From: Haloferax larsenii JCM 13917
Lineage (GTDB): Archaea > Halobacteriota > Halobacteria > Halobacteriales > Haloferacaceae
Direction: 5' to 3'
NCBI RefSeq assembly: GCF_000336955.1
Contig: NZ_AOLI01000019.1
Span: 51,727 to 115,726, forward strand
Length of the DNA: 64,000 bases
In this document: positions 42,970 to 52,270 of the stretch, in pieces
How the letters are laid out: each line of letters starts with the position of its first letter
Numbering within the stretch: position 1 is the stretch's first letter
Notes under the pieces: model-generated
Databases searched by the model: none
What the model saw: the letters and a program-made list of their open reading frames with translations, nothing else
What the model was told of the DNA's origin: nothing
Program-made: the position numbers and the translations under genes

Positions 42970-44013
42970 ATGAGCGCCCTCTCGGACGACTGGCGAGCGG
43001 ACCTCGACGAGGTCGACGCCGCACTCATCGACGACTACCAGAGTGGCTTCCCGGTCGAAGCGAACCCGTTCCGCGCTGTCGCCGCGGACCTCGGCATCGA
43101 CGAAGCCGACGCCCTCGACCGCGTCCGTCGCCTCCGCGAACAGGGTATCTTCCGGCGATTCGGTGCCGTCCTCAACCCACCAGTCATCGGGAGTTCGACT
43201 CTCGCTGCCGTCTCGGCACCCGAAGACAGATTCGACGAGGTCGCCGAGGTCATCAACGGCTACCGGCAAGTGAACCACAACTACCGCCGCGACCACGAGT
43301 GGAACATGTGGTTCGTCGTCACCGCCGGGTCGCGGGAGACCCGCGACCGCATCCTCTCGGAAATCGAGGAACGAACCGGCTGTGAGGTTCTCACCCTCCC
43401 GATGCTCACGGACTACTACATCGACCTCGAATTCCCCGTGATGAACGAGGACCGATTCGCCCGCGAGAGCCTCGAACAGACGGCCGTGAGCGCGACTCGC
43501 ATCTCCGAGAACGCGACGGGCGACCTCTCGGACCTCGACGCTCGCCTCCTCGTGGAGATTCAAGACGGCTTCCCGCTGTCGGAGACGCCCTACGCAGACG
43601 TCGCCGAGCGCATCGACGCCGACACCGACGAGGTCGTCGCGGCCATCGAACGCCTCGTCGACGACGGCTGTATCAAGCGCATCGGCTGTATCGTCAACCA
43701 CGTCGTCACCGGGTTCAGAAACAACTGCATGGTCGTCTGGGACGTGCCGGACGACGAACTCGACGCCCGCGGTGAGGAGGTCGGAAGCCTCCCGTACGTT
43801 ACGCTCTGTTATCACCGCCCGCGACGACCCGAGCAGGACTGGCCGTACAACCTCTTTACCATGATTCACGGCCGCGAGGCCGACGCCGTGGACGCGAAAA
43901 TCGACGAACTCGCCGCCGACTACCTGCCGTTCGACCACGAGCGACTCTACTCGACGGAGACGCTGAAACAGACCGGCGCACAGTACGAAGCACTCGTGAG
44001 TTCGGACGACTGA
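42970..44013 (+). CDS. Siroheme decarboxylase AhbA/AhbB-type fusion
   Basis: This 347-residue protein contains two Lrp/AsnC-like halves, each with an HTH-type region and a RAM-type domain. The motifs NYRRDHEWNMWFVV and CYHRPRRPEQDWPYN match siroheme decarboxylase subunits. The enzyme converts siroheme to didecarboxysiroheme in the alternative heme pathway. Many archaea have separate AhbA and AhbB genes; here both halves are on one chain. The start is ATG 42970. Confidence 0.9.
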   Translation: MSALSDDWRADLDEVDAALIDDYQSGFPVEANPFRAVAADLGIDEADALDRVRRLREQGIFRRFGAVLNPPVIGSSTLAAVSAPEDRFDEVAEVINGYRQVNHNYRRDHEWNMWFVVTAGSRETRDRILSEIEERTGCEVLTLPMLTDYYIDLEFPVMNEDRFARESLEQTAVSATRISENATGDLSDLDARLLVEIQDGFPLSETPYADVAERIDADTDEVVAAIERLVDDGCIKRIGCIVNHVVTGFRNNCMVVWDVPDDELDARGEEVGSLPYVTLCYHRPRRPEQDWPYNLFTMIHGREADAVDAKIDELAADYLPFDHERLYSTETLKQTGAQYEALVSSDD

Positions 44014-44053
44014 AGAAGCACTTTCGAGACCACCCCCACTGCGATTCCCCGGG

Positions 44054-44917
44054 CTACCGCGACGAGAACCGCGACAATAACTGGATGCCAGCGAGCGCGC
44101 CGCGCTTGGCGAGATAGCCGCTCTTGAGTGCGCCAATCTTGGCGTAGTAGCCCGATTTGAAGGCTCCCTTCTTCGCGAGAATCGCACTGACGAGCGCCCC
44201 CTGTTTCGCGTAGTACGCCGACTTCCGGCCCGCCGCGCCGACGTAGTGTTTCGTACTCGTCGGAATCGGCGTTCGTCGGCCCTGCACCGCCGTCGAACCG
44301 TTGCGAATCGCGTCGAGGATGTGGTCGGCCGTGAGCGACGCGCGCGACACGTCCGGAATCTCTATCTCGGTGTACGCGCGGCCGACGTACCCGACCTTGT
44401 GGGCGTCGCTCCCGGCGACACCCGGATAGTTGCGCTCACGCGCGAACCGTCGGCCGCGGCGGTTCTTGTACCCCGTAAAGAGCCACGAGTTGTAGGTCTC
44501 GATGGCGTCGAACGCGTCGCCGTCGGCGGTCTCGTCGTAGCGCGCGAGTCGCTTGCGACGGACGCCGTGACGACTTCGCTGGAAGGGGTGCGGGACGATG
44601 GCGACGCCGCCGCGGTCGCGAATCCACTGCGCAGTCTCGTCGAGGGGTTGTCGACGCGGCGGAAGCTCTTCGACACCCAGGGCCAGGAGGTGGCCGTCGG
44701 CTGTCGAAACCTCGACGCCGGGGATACCGACGAGGCCGTACATCGGCGCGAGTTGCGCCGCCCGGATGGACTCGTGGATGACGTCGTGGTCGGTGATGAC
44801 GACGGCGTCGAGGCCGATTTCTGCGGCCTGCTCCAAGATGAGTTCCACCGGGTCCTCGGCGTCGTAGGAGCCTTCTGAGTGGACGTGGGGGTCAATTCGG
44901 ACGGTCAGCGAAGACAC
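44054..44917 (-). CDS. PHP-domain protein with C-terminal repeat tail
   Basis: This 287-residue protein has the PHP metal motifs RIDPHVHSEGSYD, VVITDHDV, IVPHPFQRS and VAGSDAHKVG, so it is a predicted phosphoesterase of the polymerase-and-histidinol-phosphatase superfamily. The last 50 residues are repeated units such as SGYYAKIGALKSGYLAKRGAL, rich in Ala, Lys, Gly and Tyr, which I do not recognise. The start is GTG 44917; no ATG is close. Confidence 0.85.
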   Translation of the reverse strand: MSSLTVRIDPHVHSEGSYDAEDPVELILEQAAEIGLDAVVITDHDVIHESIRAAQLAPMYGLVGIPGVEVSTADGHLLALGVEELPPRRQPLDETAQWIRDRGGVAIVPHPFQRSRHGVRRKRLARYDETADGDAFDAIETYNSWLFTGYKNRRGRRFARERNYPGVAGSDAHKVGYVGRAYTEIEIPDVSRASLTADHILDAIRNGSTAVQGRRTPIPTSTKHYVGAAGRKSAYYAKQGALVSAILAKKGAFKSGYYAKIGALKSGYLAKRGALAGIQLLSRFSSR

Positions 44918-45111
44918 ACCTGTTGCTATGAAGTACGGGACGAAAAATGCATGCCCGACTCGTGCTAGCGTTTAGCTACATGTTTTCGAACGGGATTTTG
45001 GGGACTGCGCCCGCGAGACGCGCAAATACGGTGCTCTCCGATAATTGACAGCCACATTACGGTAATTCCGTTCAGCGAAGATTTAGGAAATCCCATGCCG
45101 TTCGCTAGCAT

Positions 45112-46842
45112 ATGTCTTCGCAAGACCGCTTCGTCCCGGCCGTCGAGCGCGACGACCTCCGCGAGACGGGCCGAAAACTCGTCTCGGTCGACGGGCGAGC
45201 AGTCGCCCTCTTCGACCACGAAGGAACCGTTCGCGCCGTCGATAATGCGTGTCCCCACATGGGGTTTCCGCTCATCGAGGGGACCGTCGACGAGGGCGTC
45301 TTGACGTGTCACTGGCACCACGCTCGGTTCGAACTCGAATGCGGCGACACGTTCGACCCGTGGGCCGACGACGTGCTCACGTATCCCGTCGAAGTCCGCG
45401 ACGGGACCGTCTACGTCGACCCACATCCCGAACCGGACGAGCCGCCGGAGGTCCACTGGGCGACCCGGCTCGAAGACGGCCTCGAACAGAACCTTCGTCT
45501 CGTCGTCGCCAAGTCCGTCATCGGCCTCGTGGATGCCGACGTGGACGTGACGACGCCGCTCGAAACGGGCATCGAGTTCGGGTGTCGGTACCGACGCGAC
45601 GGGTGGGGGCCCGGTCTCACTATCCTGACGGCGATGGCGAACGTGGTTCCGGACCTCGGCCCCGAAGACCGAAAGCGCGCGCTCTATCAGGGACTGGTGC
45701 AGGTCGGAAGCGACGTTTCGGGCGAACCGCCGCAGTTCGAACAGCAGACGCTCGGCGCGACGGAGACCGACTTCGGCCGCTTGCTCTCGTGGTTCCGCGA
45801 GAACGTCGAAGTCCGCGACCCCAACGGGGCCGAACGCGTCCTCCGAACCGCTATCGAAGCCGGGTACGACGACGCCGACCTCGCGCGGATGCTCGCCACA
45901 GCAGCGACCGACCACCGCTACGTCCAGACCGGGCACGTCCTCGACTACGTCAACAAGGCGTTCGAGGCACTGGACCACGTCGGCTGGGACCACGCCGACA
46001 CCGTCCTCCCGAGTCTGGTTCGCGGCCTCACGACCGCCGAGCGAAGCGAAGAGACCTCGTCGTGGCGGCGGCCAATCGACCTCACAGGCCTCCTCGACGA
46101 CACGTTCGACGACCTCGACCAGCACGTCGAGGCGGGTACCGGAAAATCGTGGACGCGGCCCGAAGGGATGGTCGAGACGCTCCTCTCGGACGACCCACAC
46201 CAAATCGTGGAGACGCTGGTCGAGGCGATTCGAGCCGGTGCGACGCCCGAGGAACTCGCCGACAGCGTCGCGCTCGCGGCGGGGACGCGCGTCGCCCAGT
46301 TCTCGACCGCGAACGAGTTCAACGACTGGAACACGGTCCACCACACCTTCACCTACGCCAACGCAGTCCATCGACTGACCGAGCGAACCGACGCGACGGA
46401 ATTCTATCGCGGCGTGTTCGACGCGGCCGTCAACGTCTATCTCGACCGTTTCCTGAACACTCCGCCTGCGCCCCTCCCCGAGACGAACGCCGACGCGAAC
46501 CCGGACGTCGAACTCGACACGCTCTCGGAGACGATGGACGCAGAAGGTCGCGTGAACGACGCTGGCCGCGCCGCGGCGCACTTCCTCGACGGGGGCGGCG
46601 ACCCAGAGCGGCTCAGGCGAGAACTCGGTTCCGCACTTCTCCGCGAGGATGCTGGATTCCACACGTATCAGGCGCTCGAAGCAGGATTCGCGCAGGCAGA
46701 ACACCGGCCGCCGGAAGAAGCGCGAACACTCTCTGTCGCGGTCGCGCGCTACCTCGCTGCACACGCGCCCACCCGCCGCGAGCGCGAACAGACGTACACC
46801 ATCGCCGCCCGTCTCCGGCGCGGCGAGAAGATACACGAGTGA
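45112..46842 (+). CDS. Rieske 2Fe-2S domain fused to a large helical domain
   Basis: This 576-residue protein starts with a Rieske ferredoxin domain (residues 1-105) with Cys47-x-His49 and Cys66-x2-His69 (NACPHMG, CHWHHARFE). The remaining 460 residues are a helix-rich domain with DHRYVQTGHVLDYVNKAFE and no motif I know. Rieske ferredoxin-like domains pass electrons in oxygenase or nitrite-reductase systems. The fused partner is unknown, and no oxygenase or nitrogen-metabolism gene is adjacent. The AT-rich upstream region holds a possible TATA (gatttagg). Confidence 0.87.
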   Translation: MSSQDRFVPAVERDDLRETGRKLVSVDGRAVALFDHEGTVRAVDNACPHMGFPLIEGTVDEGVLTCHWHHARFELECGDTFDPWADDVLTYPVEVRDGTVYVDPHPEPDEPPEVHWATRLEDGLEQNLRLVVAKSVIGLVDADVDVTTPLETGIEFGCRYRRDGWGPGLTILTAMANVVPDLGPEDRKRALYQGLVQVGSDVSGEPPQFEQQTLGATETDFGRLLSWFRENVEVRDPNGAERVLRTAIEAGYDDADLARMLATAATDHRYVQTGHVLDYVNKAFEALDHVGWDHADTVLPSLVRGLTTAERSEETSSWRRPIDLTGLLDDTFDDLDQHVEAGTGKSWTRPEGMVETLLSDDPHQIVETLVEAIRAGATPEELADSVALAAGTRVAQFSTANEFNDWNTVHHTFTYANAVHRLTERTDATEFYRGVFDAAVNVYLDRFLNTPPAPLPETNADANPDVELDTLSETMDAEGRVNDAGRAAAHFLDGGGDPERLRRELGSALLREDAGFHTYQALEAGFAQAEHRPPEEARTLSVAVARYLAAHAPTRREREQTYTIAARLRRGEKIHE

Positions 46843-46892
46843 GTCGGTGGGCTGCGAGCGTCACGACACCAGTGAATGGGAGGACGCGAGCG

Positions 46893-47927
46893 TTACCGAC
46901 TACAGATGCGCTCGCCGGCCTCGATACCGCTCCACAGCGCCGCGTGAACGCGCCCTTCGCCGACCGTCCAGTCGCCGGCGAAGTACAGTCCGTCCGGCTC
47001 TCCGCGCCGGATGACCTCTCGGTTGGCGACGCCATCTGGAAGCGCGTAGCGCCACCCTTGGTCGTCTACCCAGTCGGGGTCTCGAAGGCGGTCGTCGTCG
47101 ACCAGCGTTGCCACCTTGTCGGCGACCACGTCTGCGACTTCGTCCAGTGGGTCGTCGTAGTGGGCGGCCGACCACTCGGGACTCAGTTGGACGACGAGCA
47201 GGCTCTCGCCGCCCGGGACGTGGCCGTCTTTGCACTCCTCGCGGGCGAGCCAGCCCACGTCGTGTTCCTTGTCGGTGTTGACGAGCGCGTACCACGGGGT
47301 GTCGAGTTCGAACGGGTAGTGGAGCATCACCGACCGAATCGTCCGGTATTCGACGCTTCCGATGGCCTCTCGGAGGGACATCATGCAGTGGTCACCCCAT
47401 CCCATCTCGGTGAGGAGCGACGCCGTCTGCGGTGCTGGCGGCGTCAAGACGACGTCGTCGTAGGGGCCGTGTCGGGCACCCTCACTGTCGACGACGGACC
47501 AGTATTTGGTATCGGGGTTGTGGTCGATTGCGGACACCTTTGTCTGGCGCTCGACGGTGGCGTCGGTCTCGTCGAGGAGTCGCTTTGCGAGTTGGGTGAT
47601 TCCCTCGGTCCACGTCCACTTGTATTGGTCTCGGTCGTCGCCCGCGGAGACGACACCGTCGGCGTCGAACGTCCAGATGGGTTCGTCGATGTCGACTAGC
47701 CCGTCCTCACCGAGACTTCGAATCAATCGCTCTGTTCGGTGGTCGTACTCTTTCACGTAGTTCGCCCCGTGGTCGTACAGACACCCGTTCTTTCGCCGGG
47801 TCGCTGCGCGTCCGCACACCCCTCTGCTCTTTTCGAGAATAGTCACGGTCGCGTTCGAGTCACGGAGGGCATATGCGGCACCAGCCCCGGCGGCACCTGC
47901 GCCGACGATACACACGTCGCGGGTCAT
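46893..47927 (-). CDS. FAD-dependent oxidoreductase, renalase/amine-oxidase-like
   Basis: This 344-residue flavoprotein has the FAD-binding loop GAGAAGAGAAYAL (9-21), an acidic residue after strand 2 (ILEKSRGVCGRAATRR), the GANYVKE segment and a C-terminal GLYFAGDWT motif. It is in the NAD(P)/FAD-binding renalase-like group. The substrate is unknown. It is convergent with the Rieske gene. Confidence 0.88.
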   Translation of the reverse strand: MTRDVCIVGAGAAGAGAAYALRDSNATVTILEKSRGVCGRAATRRKNGCLYDHGANYVKEYDHRTERLIRSLGEDGLVDIDEPIWTFDADGVVSAGDDRDQYKWTWTEGITQLAKRLLDETDATVERQTKVSAIDHNPDTKYWSVVDSEGARHGPYDDVVLTPPAPQTASLLTEMGWGDHCMMSLREAIGSVEYRTIRSVMLHYPFELDTPWYALVNTDKEHDVGWLAREECKDGHVPGGESLLVVQLSPEWSAAHYDDPLDEVADVVADKVATLVDDDRLRDPDWVDDQGWRYALPDGVANREVIRRGEPDGLYFAGDWTVGEGRVHAALWSGIEAGERICSR

Positions 47928-48065
47928 GGTTCGCCCCCACGTGTGAGTCCAGCCAACATCGAATACATCTGTGGTGTCGAGGGGCTAAAAGACTCGTACC
48001 GCGGCGAGCGAGGTGTTTACTACAGGATGGGAAAACAATTCACCCTTCGGCCCCTCTCATCAGAT

Positions 48066-48749
48066 ATGTACGACTCGGTCATCTTCGACCACGACGGTGT
48101 CCTCACCACACTGGTCGACCTCTCGGTTCTCCAAGACGCCGTGTGGGAGACCTTCGCCGAACTCGGCGTGTCCGACCCCGACCCGGACCACGTCGAGCGG
48201 ATGGTCATCCACGTGCAACCGGACGACGTACACACCGTCGCCGGAGCCTACGACCTCGACCCCGAGACACTGTTTCGAACCCGCGACGAAATCGCCTCGT
48301 CGCTACAGCGCGACGCCGTCGTCGACGGCCGAAAGGTCCCCTACGACGACTTTGACGCGATTCGGCACATCGACGCGCCCATGGGAATCGTCTCGTCGAA
48401 CCAACAGGCGACGATAGACTACGTCCTCGAACATCTCGACGCGGGACACCTCTTCGGCACCGCCTACGGCCGCGAACCAGCCATTCGGAGTCTTCACCGA
48501 AAGAAACCGGCGACCTACTATCTCGAACAGGCGATGGCCGACCTCGGCGTCGACTCGCCGCTGTTCGTCGGCGACAGTGACAGCGATATGGCGGCTGCGG
48601 AGTCTGCTGGCGTCGATTCGGCGTTCATCCGTCGCCCGCACCGTAAGGACCACACGCCGTCGCCCGACCCGACACACGAAATTTCGGGGCTCGACGACTT
48701 GCTCTCGCTCGACGGTGTTCCGGTCGCAGACGGCGGGGTGTCCGAATGA
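48066..48749 (+). CDS. HAD-superfamily hydrolase
   Basis: This 227-residue protein has motif I DHDGVLT (Asp8/Asp10), a small helical cap, motif II IVSSN and a conserved Lys in the RKKPAT region, plus motif IV FVGDSDSDMAAA. It is a phosphatase of the PGP/beta-PGM type. The substrate is unknown. ATG 48066 was chosen as the start of motif I. Its last 4 bases overlap the following aldo/keto reductase, so the two are translated together. Confidence 0.9.
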   Translation: MYDSVIFDHDGVLTTLVDLSVLQDAVWETFAELGVSDPDPDHVERMVIHVQPDDVHTVAGAYDLDPETLFRTRDEIASSLQRDAVVDGRKVPYDDFDAIRHIDAPMGIVSSNQQATIDYVLEHLDAGHLFGTAYGREPAIRSLHRKKPATYYLEQAMADLGVDSPLFVGDSDSDMAAAESAGVDSAFIRRPHRKDHTPSPDPTHEISGLDDLLSLDGVPVADGGVSE

Positions 48750-49519
48750 CGACCGTCCCTCGCGTCGGACTCGGGACGATGGGGCTCGACACCCCTGCGG
48801 AGGCGAACGCGGTCACGACAGCACTGGAGATGGGCTACCGCCACGTCGACACCGCACAGATTTACGAGAACGAAGCGGTCGTCGGGGACGCCGTCGCCGC
48901 CGCCGACGTCGCCCGGGACGAGGTGTTTCTCGCCACCAAAGTCTGGGCCGACAGCCTCGGATACGACGACGCAATTCGAACCACGCGCGAGAGCCTCGAC
49001 CGTCTCGGAACTGACTTCGTCGACCTGCTGTACGTCCACCGTCCGAGAGAGACCTACGACCCGCCAGAGACGCTCCGGGCGTTCGACGACCTCGTCGACG
49101 ACGGTCTCGCCCGTGGCGTCGGCGTGAGCAATTTCACCGTTCCCGAACTCGACGACGCGCTGGACCTGCTGGATGCACCGCTCGTTGCACACCAAACCGA
49201 GTATCACCCGCTGTTCCAGCGCCCCGCCCTCCTCGACCACGCCGACGAACACGGCTACGATGTGGTCGCGTACTCGCCGCTGGCCGGTGGTCGAGTTCGC
49301 GAGGTGGACGAAGTGGTCGAGGTCGCCGAAAAACACGATACGACACCGGAGTCGGTGAGTATCGCATGGCTCGTTGCAAAAGGCGTGTGTGCCATTCCGA
49401 AGGCGTCGAGTGAAACCCACCTCCGTGCGAACCTGCGTGCTGCCGACCTCGAACTCGACGCCGAGGATGTCGTCGCCATCGACAGTGTCGAGAGAGAGGT
49501 CGAACTGTACCCCGAATGA
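48746..49519 (+). CDS. Aldo/keto reductase
   Basis: This 257-residue AKR has the catalytic tetrad Asp35 (HVDTAQIYENE), Tyr40, Lys65 (ATKVW) and His98 (YVHRP), plus a C-terminal IPKASSETHL NADPH-binding part. It reduces aldehydes or ketones. It overlaps the HAD gene by 4 nt. Joint function with a HAD phosphatase, for example in sugar-phosphate or polyol metabolism, is only an idea. Confidence 0.92.
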   Translation: MTTVPRVGLGTMGLDTPAEANAVTTALEMGYRHVDTAQIYENEAVVGDAVAAADVARDEVFLATKVWADSLGYDDAIRTTRESLDRLGTDFVDLLYVHRPRETYDPPETLRAFDDLVDDGLARGVGVSNFTVPELDDALDLLDAPLVAHQTEYHPLFQRPALLDHADEHGYDVVAYSPLAGGRVREVDEVVEVAEKHDTTPESVSIAWLVAKGVCAIPKASSETHLRANLRAADLELDAEDVVAIDSVEREVELYPE

Positions 49520-49575
49520 ACGCCACGGGCCGCTGACACGCCACAACGTCTCAATTCCGTCACTTGTCCCGGAAC

Positions 49576-49586
49576 GATTATAATTA
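49576..49586 (+). promoter_or_regulatory. TATA box of the KaiC-like gene
   Basis: GATTATAATTAG lies about 26 nt upstream of the ATG at 49607, as in leaderless haloarchaeal promoters. Confidence 0.5.
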
Positions 49587-49606
49587 GACGGGCGGTGTGT
49601 CCCAAC

Positions 49607-50311
49607 ATGCGGATTCCTAGTGGGGTAAGCGGGTTCGACCAACTCATCCAAGGAGGCTTTCTTCCTCGGCGGCTGTACGTCTTGAGCGGCCCGCCGGGGA
49701 GCGGCAAGACGACATTCACGGCACAGTTCATGGCCGAAGGGCTTCGAAACGGCGAGCAGTGTATGTACATCACCATGCACGAGACCGAAGAGGAACTCAT
49801 CAACGACATGTCGAGTTTCGACTTCGGGTTCGAGACGCTCGCGAACTCCGACGGCTTCCGCTTTATCAACCTGGTCAGTCCGAAGGGCAAGCACATGCTG
49901 AACCAGTTCTCGAAGGGCGGAAGCACGTCGAGCGTCCAGAGTCTCACCGACAAAATCGTCGCGTTCGTCAACTCTCGGCAGGTAGACCGGCTCGTCATCG
50001 ACTCGACGATGCTCCTTCGGCTGTTCTTCGCGAACGGGTCCGAGGAGATGACGCGCTTCCTGACGGCGCTCAAGCAGGGTGACGCGACGACGCTTCTCAT
50101 CTCCGAAATGACCGACCCGTCGTCGTACTCGGACGAACACTTCCTCGCGCACGGTGTCGTCTTCTTCCACAACTACCTCGAAGCGACAGGGATGACACGC
50201 GGCATTCAGGTCATCAAGATGCGCGGGACGAACATCGACTGCGACATCCGGTCTTTGACCTTCACCGACGACGGACTCGTCGTCGACCCCCGGTCGAAGG
50301 TTGACATCTGA
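49607..50311 (+). CDS. KaiC-like RecA-superfamily ATPase
   Basis: This 234-residue single-domain ATPase of the RAD55/KaiC type has Walker [10 protein letters not shown] (28-36), a VIDST Walker B-like strand near residue 130, and catalytic-Glu-like MHETEEE (about 62-68). Such proteins are common in haloarchaea and act as signalling or regulatory ATPases. ATG 49607 was chosen over the upstream GTG. The next gene begins 6 nt after its stop, so they form an operon. Confidence 0.9.
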   Translation: MRIPSGVSGFDQLIQGGFLPRRLYVLSGPPGSGKTTFTAQFMAEGLRNGEQCMYITMHETEEELINDMSSFDFGFETLANSDGFRFINLVSPKGKHMLNQFSKGGSTSSVQSLTDKIVAFVNSRQVDRLVIDSTMLLRLFFANGSEEMTRFLTALKQGDATTLLISEMTDPSSYSDEHFLAHGVVFFHNYLEATGMTRGIQVIKMRGTNIDCDIRSLTFTDDGLVVDPRSKVDI

Positions 50312-50317
50312 GGTATC

Positions 50318-50734
50318 ATGTACGAACGGGTATTCGGTACGGATTGGCGAACAATCACGGACGAAGAGGCGGTCAGACGCATGTACGCGCTGGGCGTATC
50401 GACCGCGCTTGGACATCCAAACCGCGGCGAATTCGAGCGGCTTCGTCGACAGGCGAGCACCGCCTACGGGCGGAGCGTCTTGCAACTCGCGTTCGAGGAG
50501 GGAAAACAGCGCGTCGCGCGCAACGAAGGCGAGTACGAGACGAAACAGGAGGTCTGGGAAGCGCTCGTCGACGAGGAGACGACACCCTCCACGACGGGGC
50601 GGGCCGACGTGACGATGCGCAAGCCCACCGACAAACAGGGCGTCCCCGAAGCAGTGGGGCGGGCGGGCGTCCTCGACGGGACGTCCGACGACTTCGCCGG
50701 GCTCCGCCTTCCCGAGTTCCTCCGACGGGAGTAG
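50318..50734 (+). CDS. Haloarchaeal protein paired with the KaiC-like ATPase
   Basis: This 138-residue basic/acidic protein starts [20 protein letters not shown] and has a helix-rich N-terminal half ([21 protein letters not shown]). I do not recognise the family. It begins 6 nt after the KaiC-like ATPase and is probably cotranscribed, suggesting an adaptor or target. There are no Cys or membrane segments. Confidence 0.75.
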   Translation: MYERVFGTDWRTITDEEAVRRMYALGVSTALGHPNRGEFERLRRQASTAYGRSVLQLAFEEGKQRVARNEGEYETKQEVWEALVDEETTPSTTGRADVTMRKPTDKQGVPEAVGRAGVLDGTSDDFAGLRLPEFLRRE

Positions 50735-50772
50735 GCGACGCCGCTTTCTTCTTGGCGTCCCTTGGGTCTCGT

Positions 50773-51189
50773 ATGAGTGACGGAGAGTTTACTCTTTCAG
50801 ACGCGGAGTGGCGAGAGCGCCTGTCGTCCGAAGCGTATCGGGTACTCCGAAAACAAGGGACCGAACCCCGGTTCTCCGGCGAGCACGTCGACCGGACAGC
50901 GGACGGCGTCTATCGCTGTGCCGGCTGTGGCACCGAGTTGTTCACCTCGGAGACGAAGTACCACTCCGGCTGTGGGTGGCCGAGCTTCTACGCCGCCGAG
51001 GAGTCGAACATCGAACTTCGCCGCGACACGAGCCACGGGATGGACCGGACCGAAGTAGTGTGTGCCACCTGTGACGGCCACCTCGGACACGTGTTCGACG
51101 ACGGCCCGGACCCGACTGGAGAACGGTACTGTATCAACTCGGTCGCACTCGACTTCGACCCCGAATCGGACGACGACGCCGAGGAGTAA
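50773..51189 (+). CDS. msrB: Peptide methionine-R-sulfoxide reductase MsrB
   Basis: MsrB reduces methionine R-sulfoxide in proteins. The 138-residue enzyme has the zinc Cys pairs C49/C52 and C97/C100, catalytic Cys120 (RYCINSVAL), and conserved HSGCGWPSF and GHVFDDGP. The start is ATG 50773. msrA is not nearby. Confidence 0.95.
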   Translation: MSDGEFTLSDAEWRERLSSEAYRVLRKQGTEPRFSGEHVDRTADGVYRCAGCGTELFTSETKYHSGCGWPSFYAAEESNIELRRDTSHGMDRTEVVCATCDGHLGHVFDDGPDPTGERYCINSVALDFDPESDDDAEE

Positions 51190-51415
51190 TCGGCTACTAA
51201 CGCCTCTCGGTGCCGGATGCGAGTCTGTTCGGAACGTCTAGCTAGCCCCTCGAATGCGGAGTGCTACCGTGAGACAGCGGATGTGGAGCTGGATTTCTGG
51301 CCGCGTTTCACCCCTTAGCCGAATAGCCAGATTCAGCCGAGTAGGACGTCTCTAACGAACGAACTGCCGTAGTAGCCGATTCGTACCAAAATGGAAACAC
51401 GTCGTACCGTGAGGT

Positions 51416-51685
51416 ATGTCTCGCGGCTACTCGACTCACAGTTCACCCCGCCACACGAGTTCACTCACACCGTACGTTCTGGTCGTTGCGGGGCTCGTCA
51501 CCTTCTGTATCGCACTCTTAGGACCCATCGTCGATGTCTCGTCTGGACTGTCCATCACGAACATCGCGGCGGGGGAGATGATTGTCCTCGACGGTCGCCT
51601 GCTCGTCGTCAGCGGCGGTCTCTTGCTCATCAGCGCGATGTCGACGCTGTTCGGAGTTGCGCTGTTGCTGTTGCGGGTGGCGTGA
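51416..51685 (+). CDS. Small two-helix membrane protein
   Basis: This 89-residue protein has a Ser-rich N-terminus of about 18 residues and two hydrophobic helices (LVVAGLVTFCIALLGPIV and LVVSGGLLLISAMSTLFGVA). The gap upstream (51190-51415) is 226 nt and holds no other feature I can support. The function is unknown. Confidence 0.65.
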   Translation: MSRGYSTHSSPRHTSSLTPYVLVVAGLVTFCIALLGPIVDVSSGLSITNIAAGEMIVLDGRLLVVSGGLLLISAMSTLFGVALLLLRVA

Positions 51686-51703
51686 GAACGGCAGGGAGAA
51701 GGC

Positions 51704-52132
51704 TTAGGGCTCGGTGAGCGGGGTTGCGAGAACCGGGACGTCGGCTTCGACGACGACGGTCCGCGAGACAGACCCGAGAATGTTGTCTTCGAACCGGGCG
51801 TGAGTCCCCATCGCGATGAGGTCGACCTCGAGTTCGGTGGCGAGGTCGAGGATTTCGTCTGCCGGGTCGCCGTGGTGCAGATGCGTTTCGACGGCTACCT
51901 CGTGGTCTTTCATGGTCGCGCTGGCGACTTCGAGGGCGGCCGACCCCTGTGCTTCGAGTTCCTCGATAACTTCGTCGCGTCGGTCGTCTGCGAGCGTCAA
52001 GAAGGCGCGTTTGTCTACGACGTACAGCAGATGGACGGTCGCGTCTCGCTCTGCGGCGAGGGTCGCGGCGTCTTCGACGATTGGTGCCATCGAGTCGCTC
52101 CCGTCGACTGGCACGAGGATGGTGTCGTACAT
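51704..52132 (-). CDS. Universal stress protein (UspA family)
   Basis: This 142-residue protein starts MYDTILVPVDGSDSM and has the ATP-binding-type loop GTHAR...GSVSRTVV characteristic of UspA. It is stress-related, of unknown precise role. ATG 52132 was chosen over the GTG one codon earlier. It is convergent with the small membrane gene. Confidence 0.94.
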   Translation of the reverse strand: MYDTILVPVDGSDSMAPIVEDAATLAAERDATVHLLYVVDKRAFLTLADDRRDEVIEELEAQGSAALEVASATMKDHEVAVETHLHHGDPADEILDLATELEVDLIAMGTHARFEDNILGSVSRTVVVEADVPVLATPLTEP

Positions 52133-52270
52133 CACGGGGTGGTTAGACCGGTGGTGATATCACCCTGTCCATCGGTTCCCGTCCGATGGGAACAAATTCA
52201 CGTCAACGAACGAGATGGACTACGCCGTCTCGTCGCTGGAGTCGTAGTCAGTCGTACCCAGAACGTTCTC

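Noticed and set aside
44965..46836. A 623-codon frame antisense to the Rieske fusion gene
   Set aside because: The opposite strand encodes clear Rieske ligands; this frame is Arg/Glu/Val-biased and has no fold signature.
48518..50485. A 655-codon frame antisense to the aldo/keto reductase and KaiC-like genes
   Set aside because: It crosses several well-supported genes and lacks any motif.
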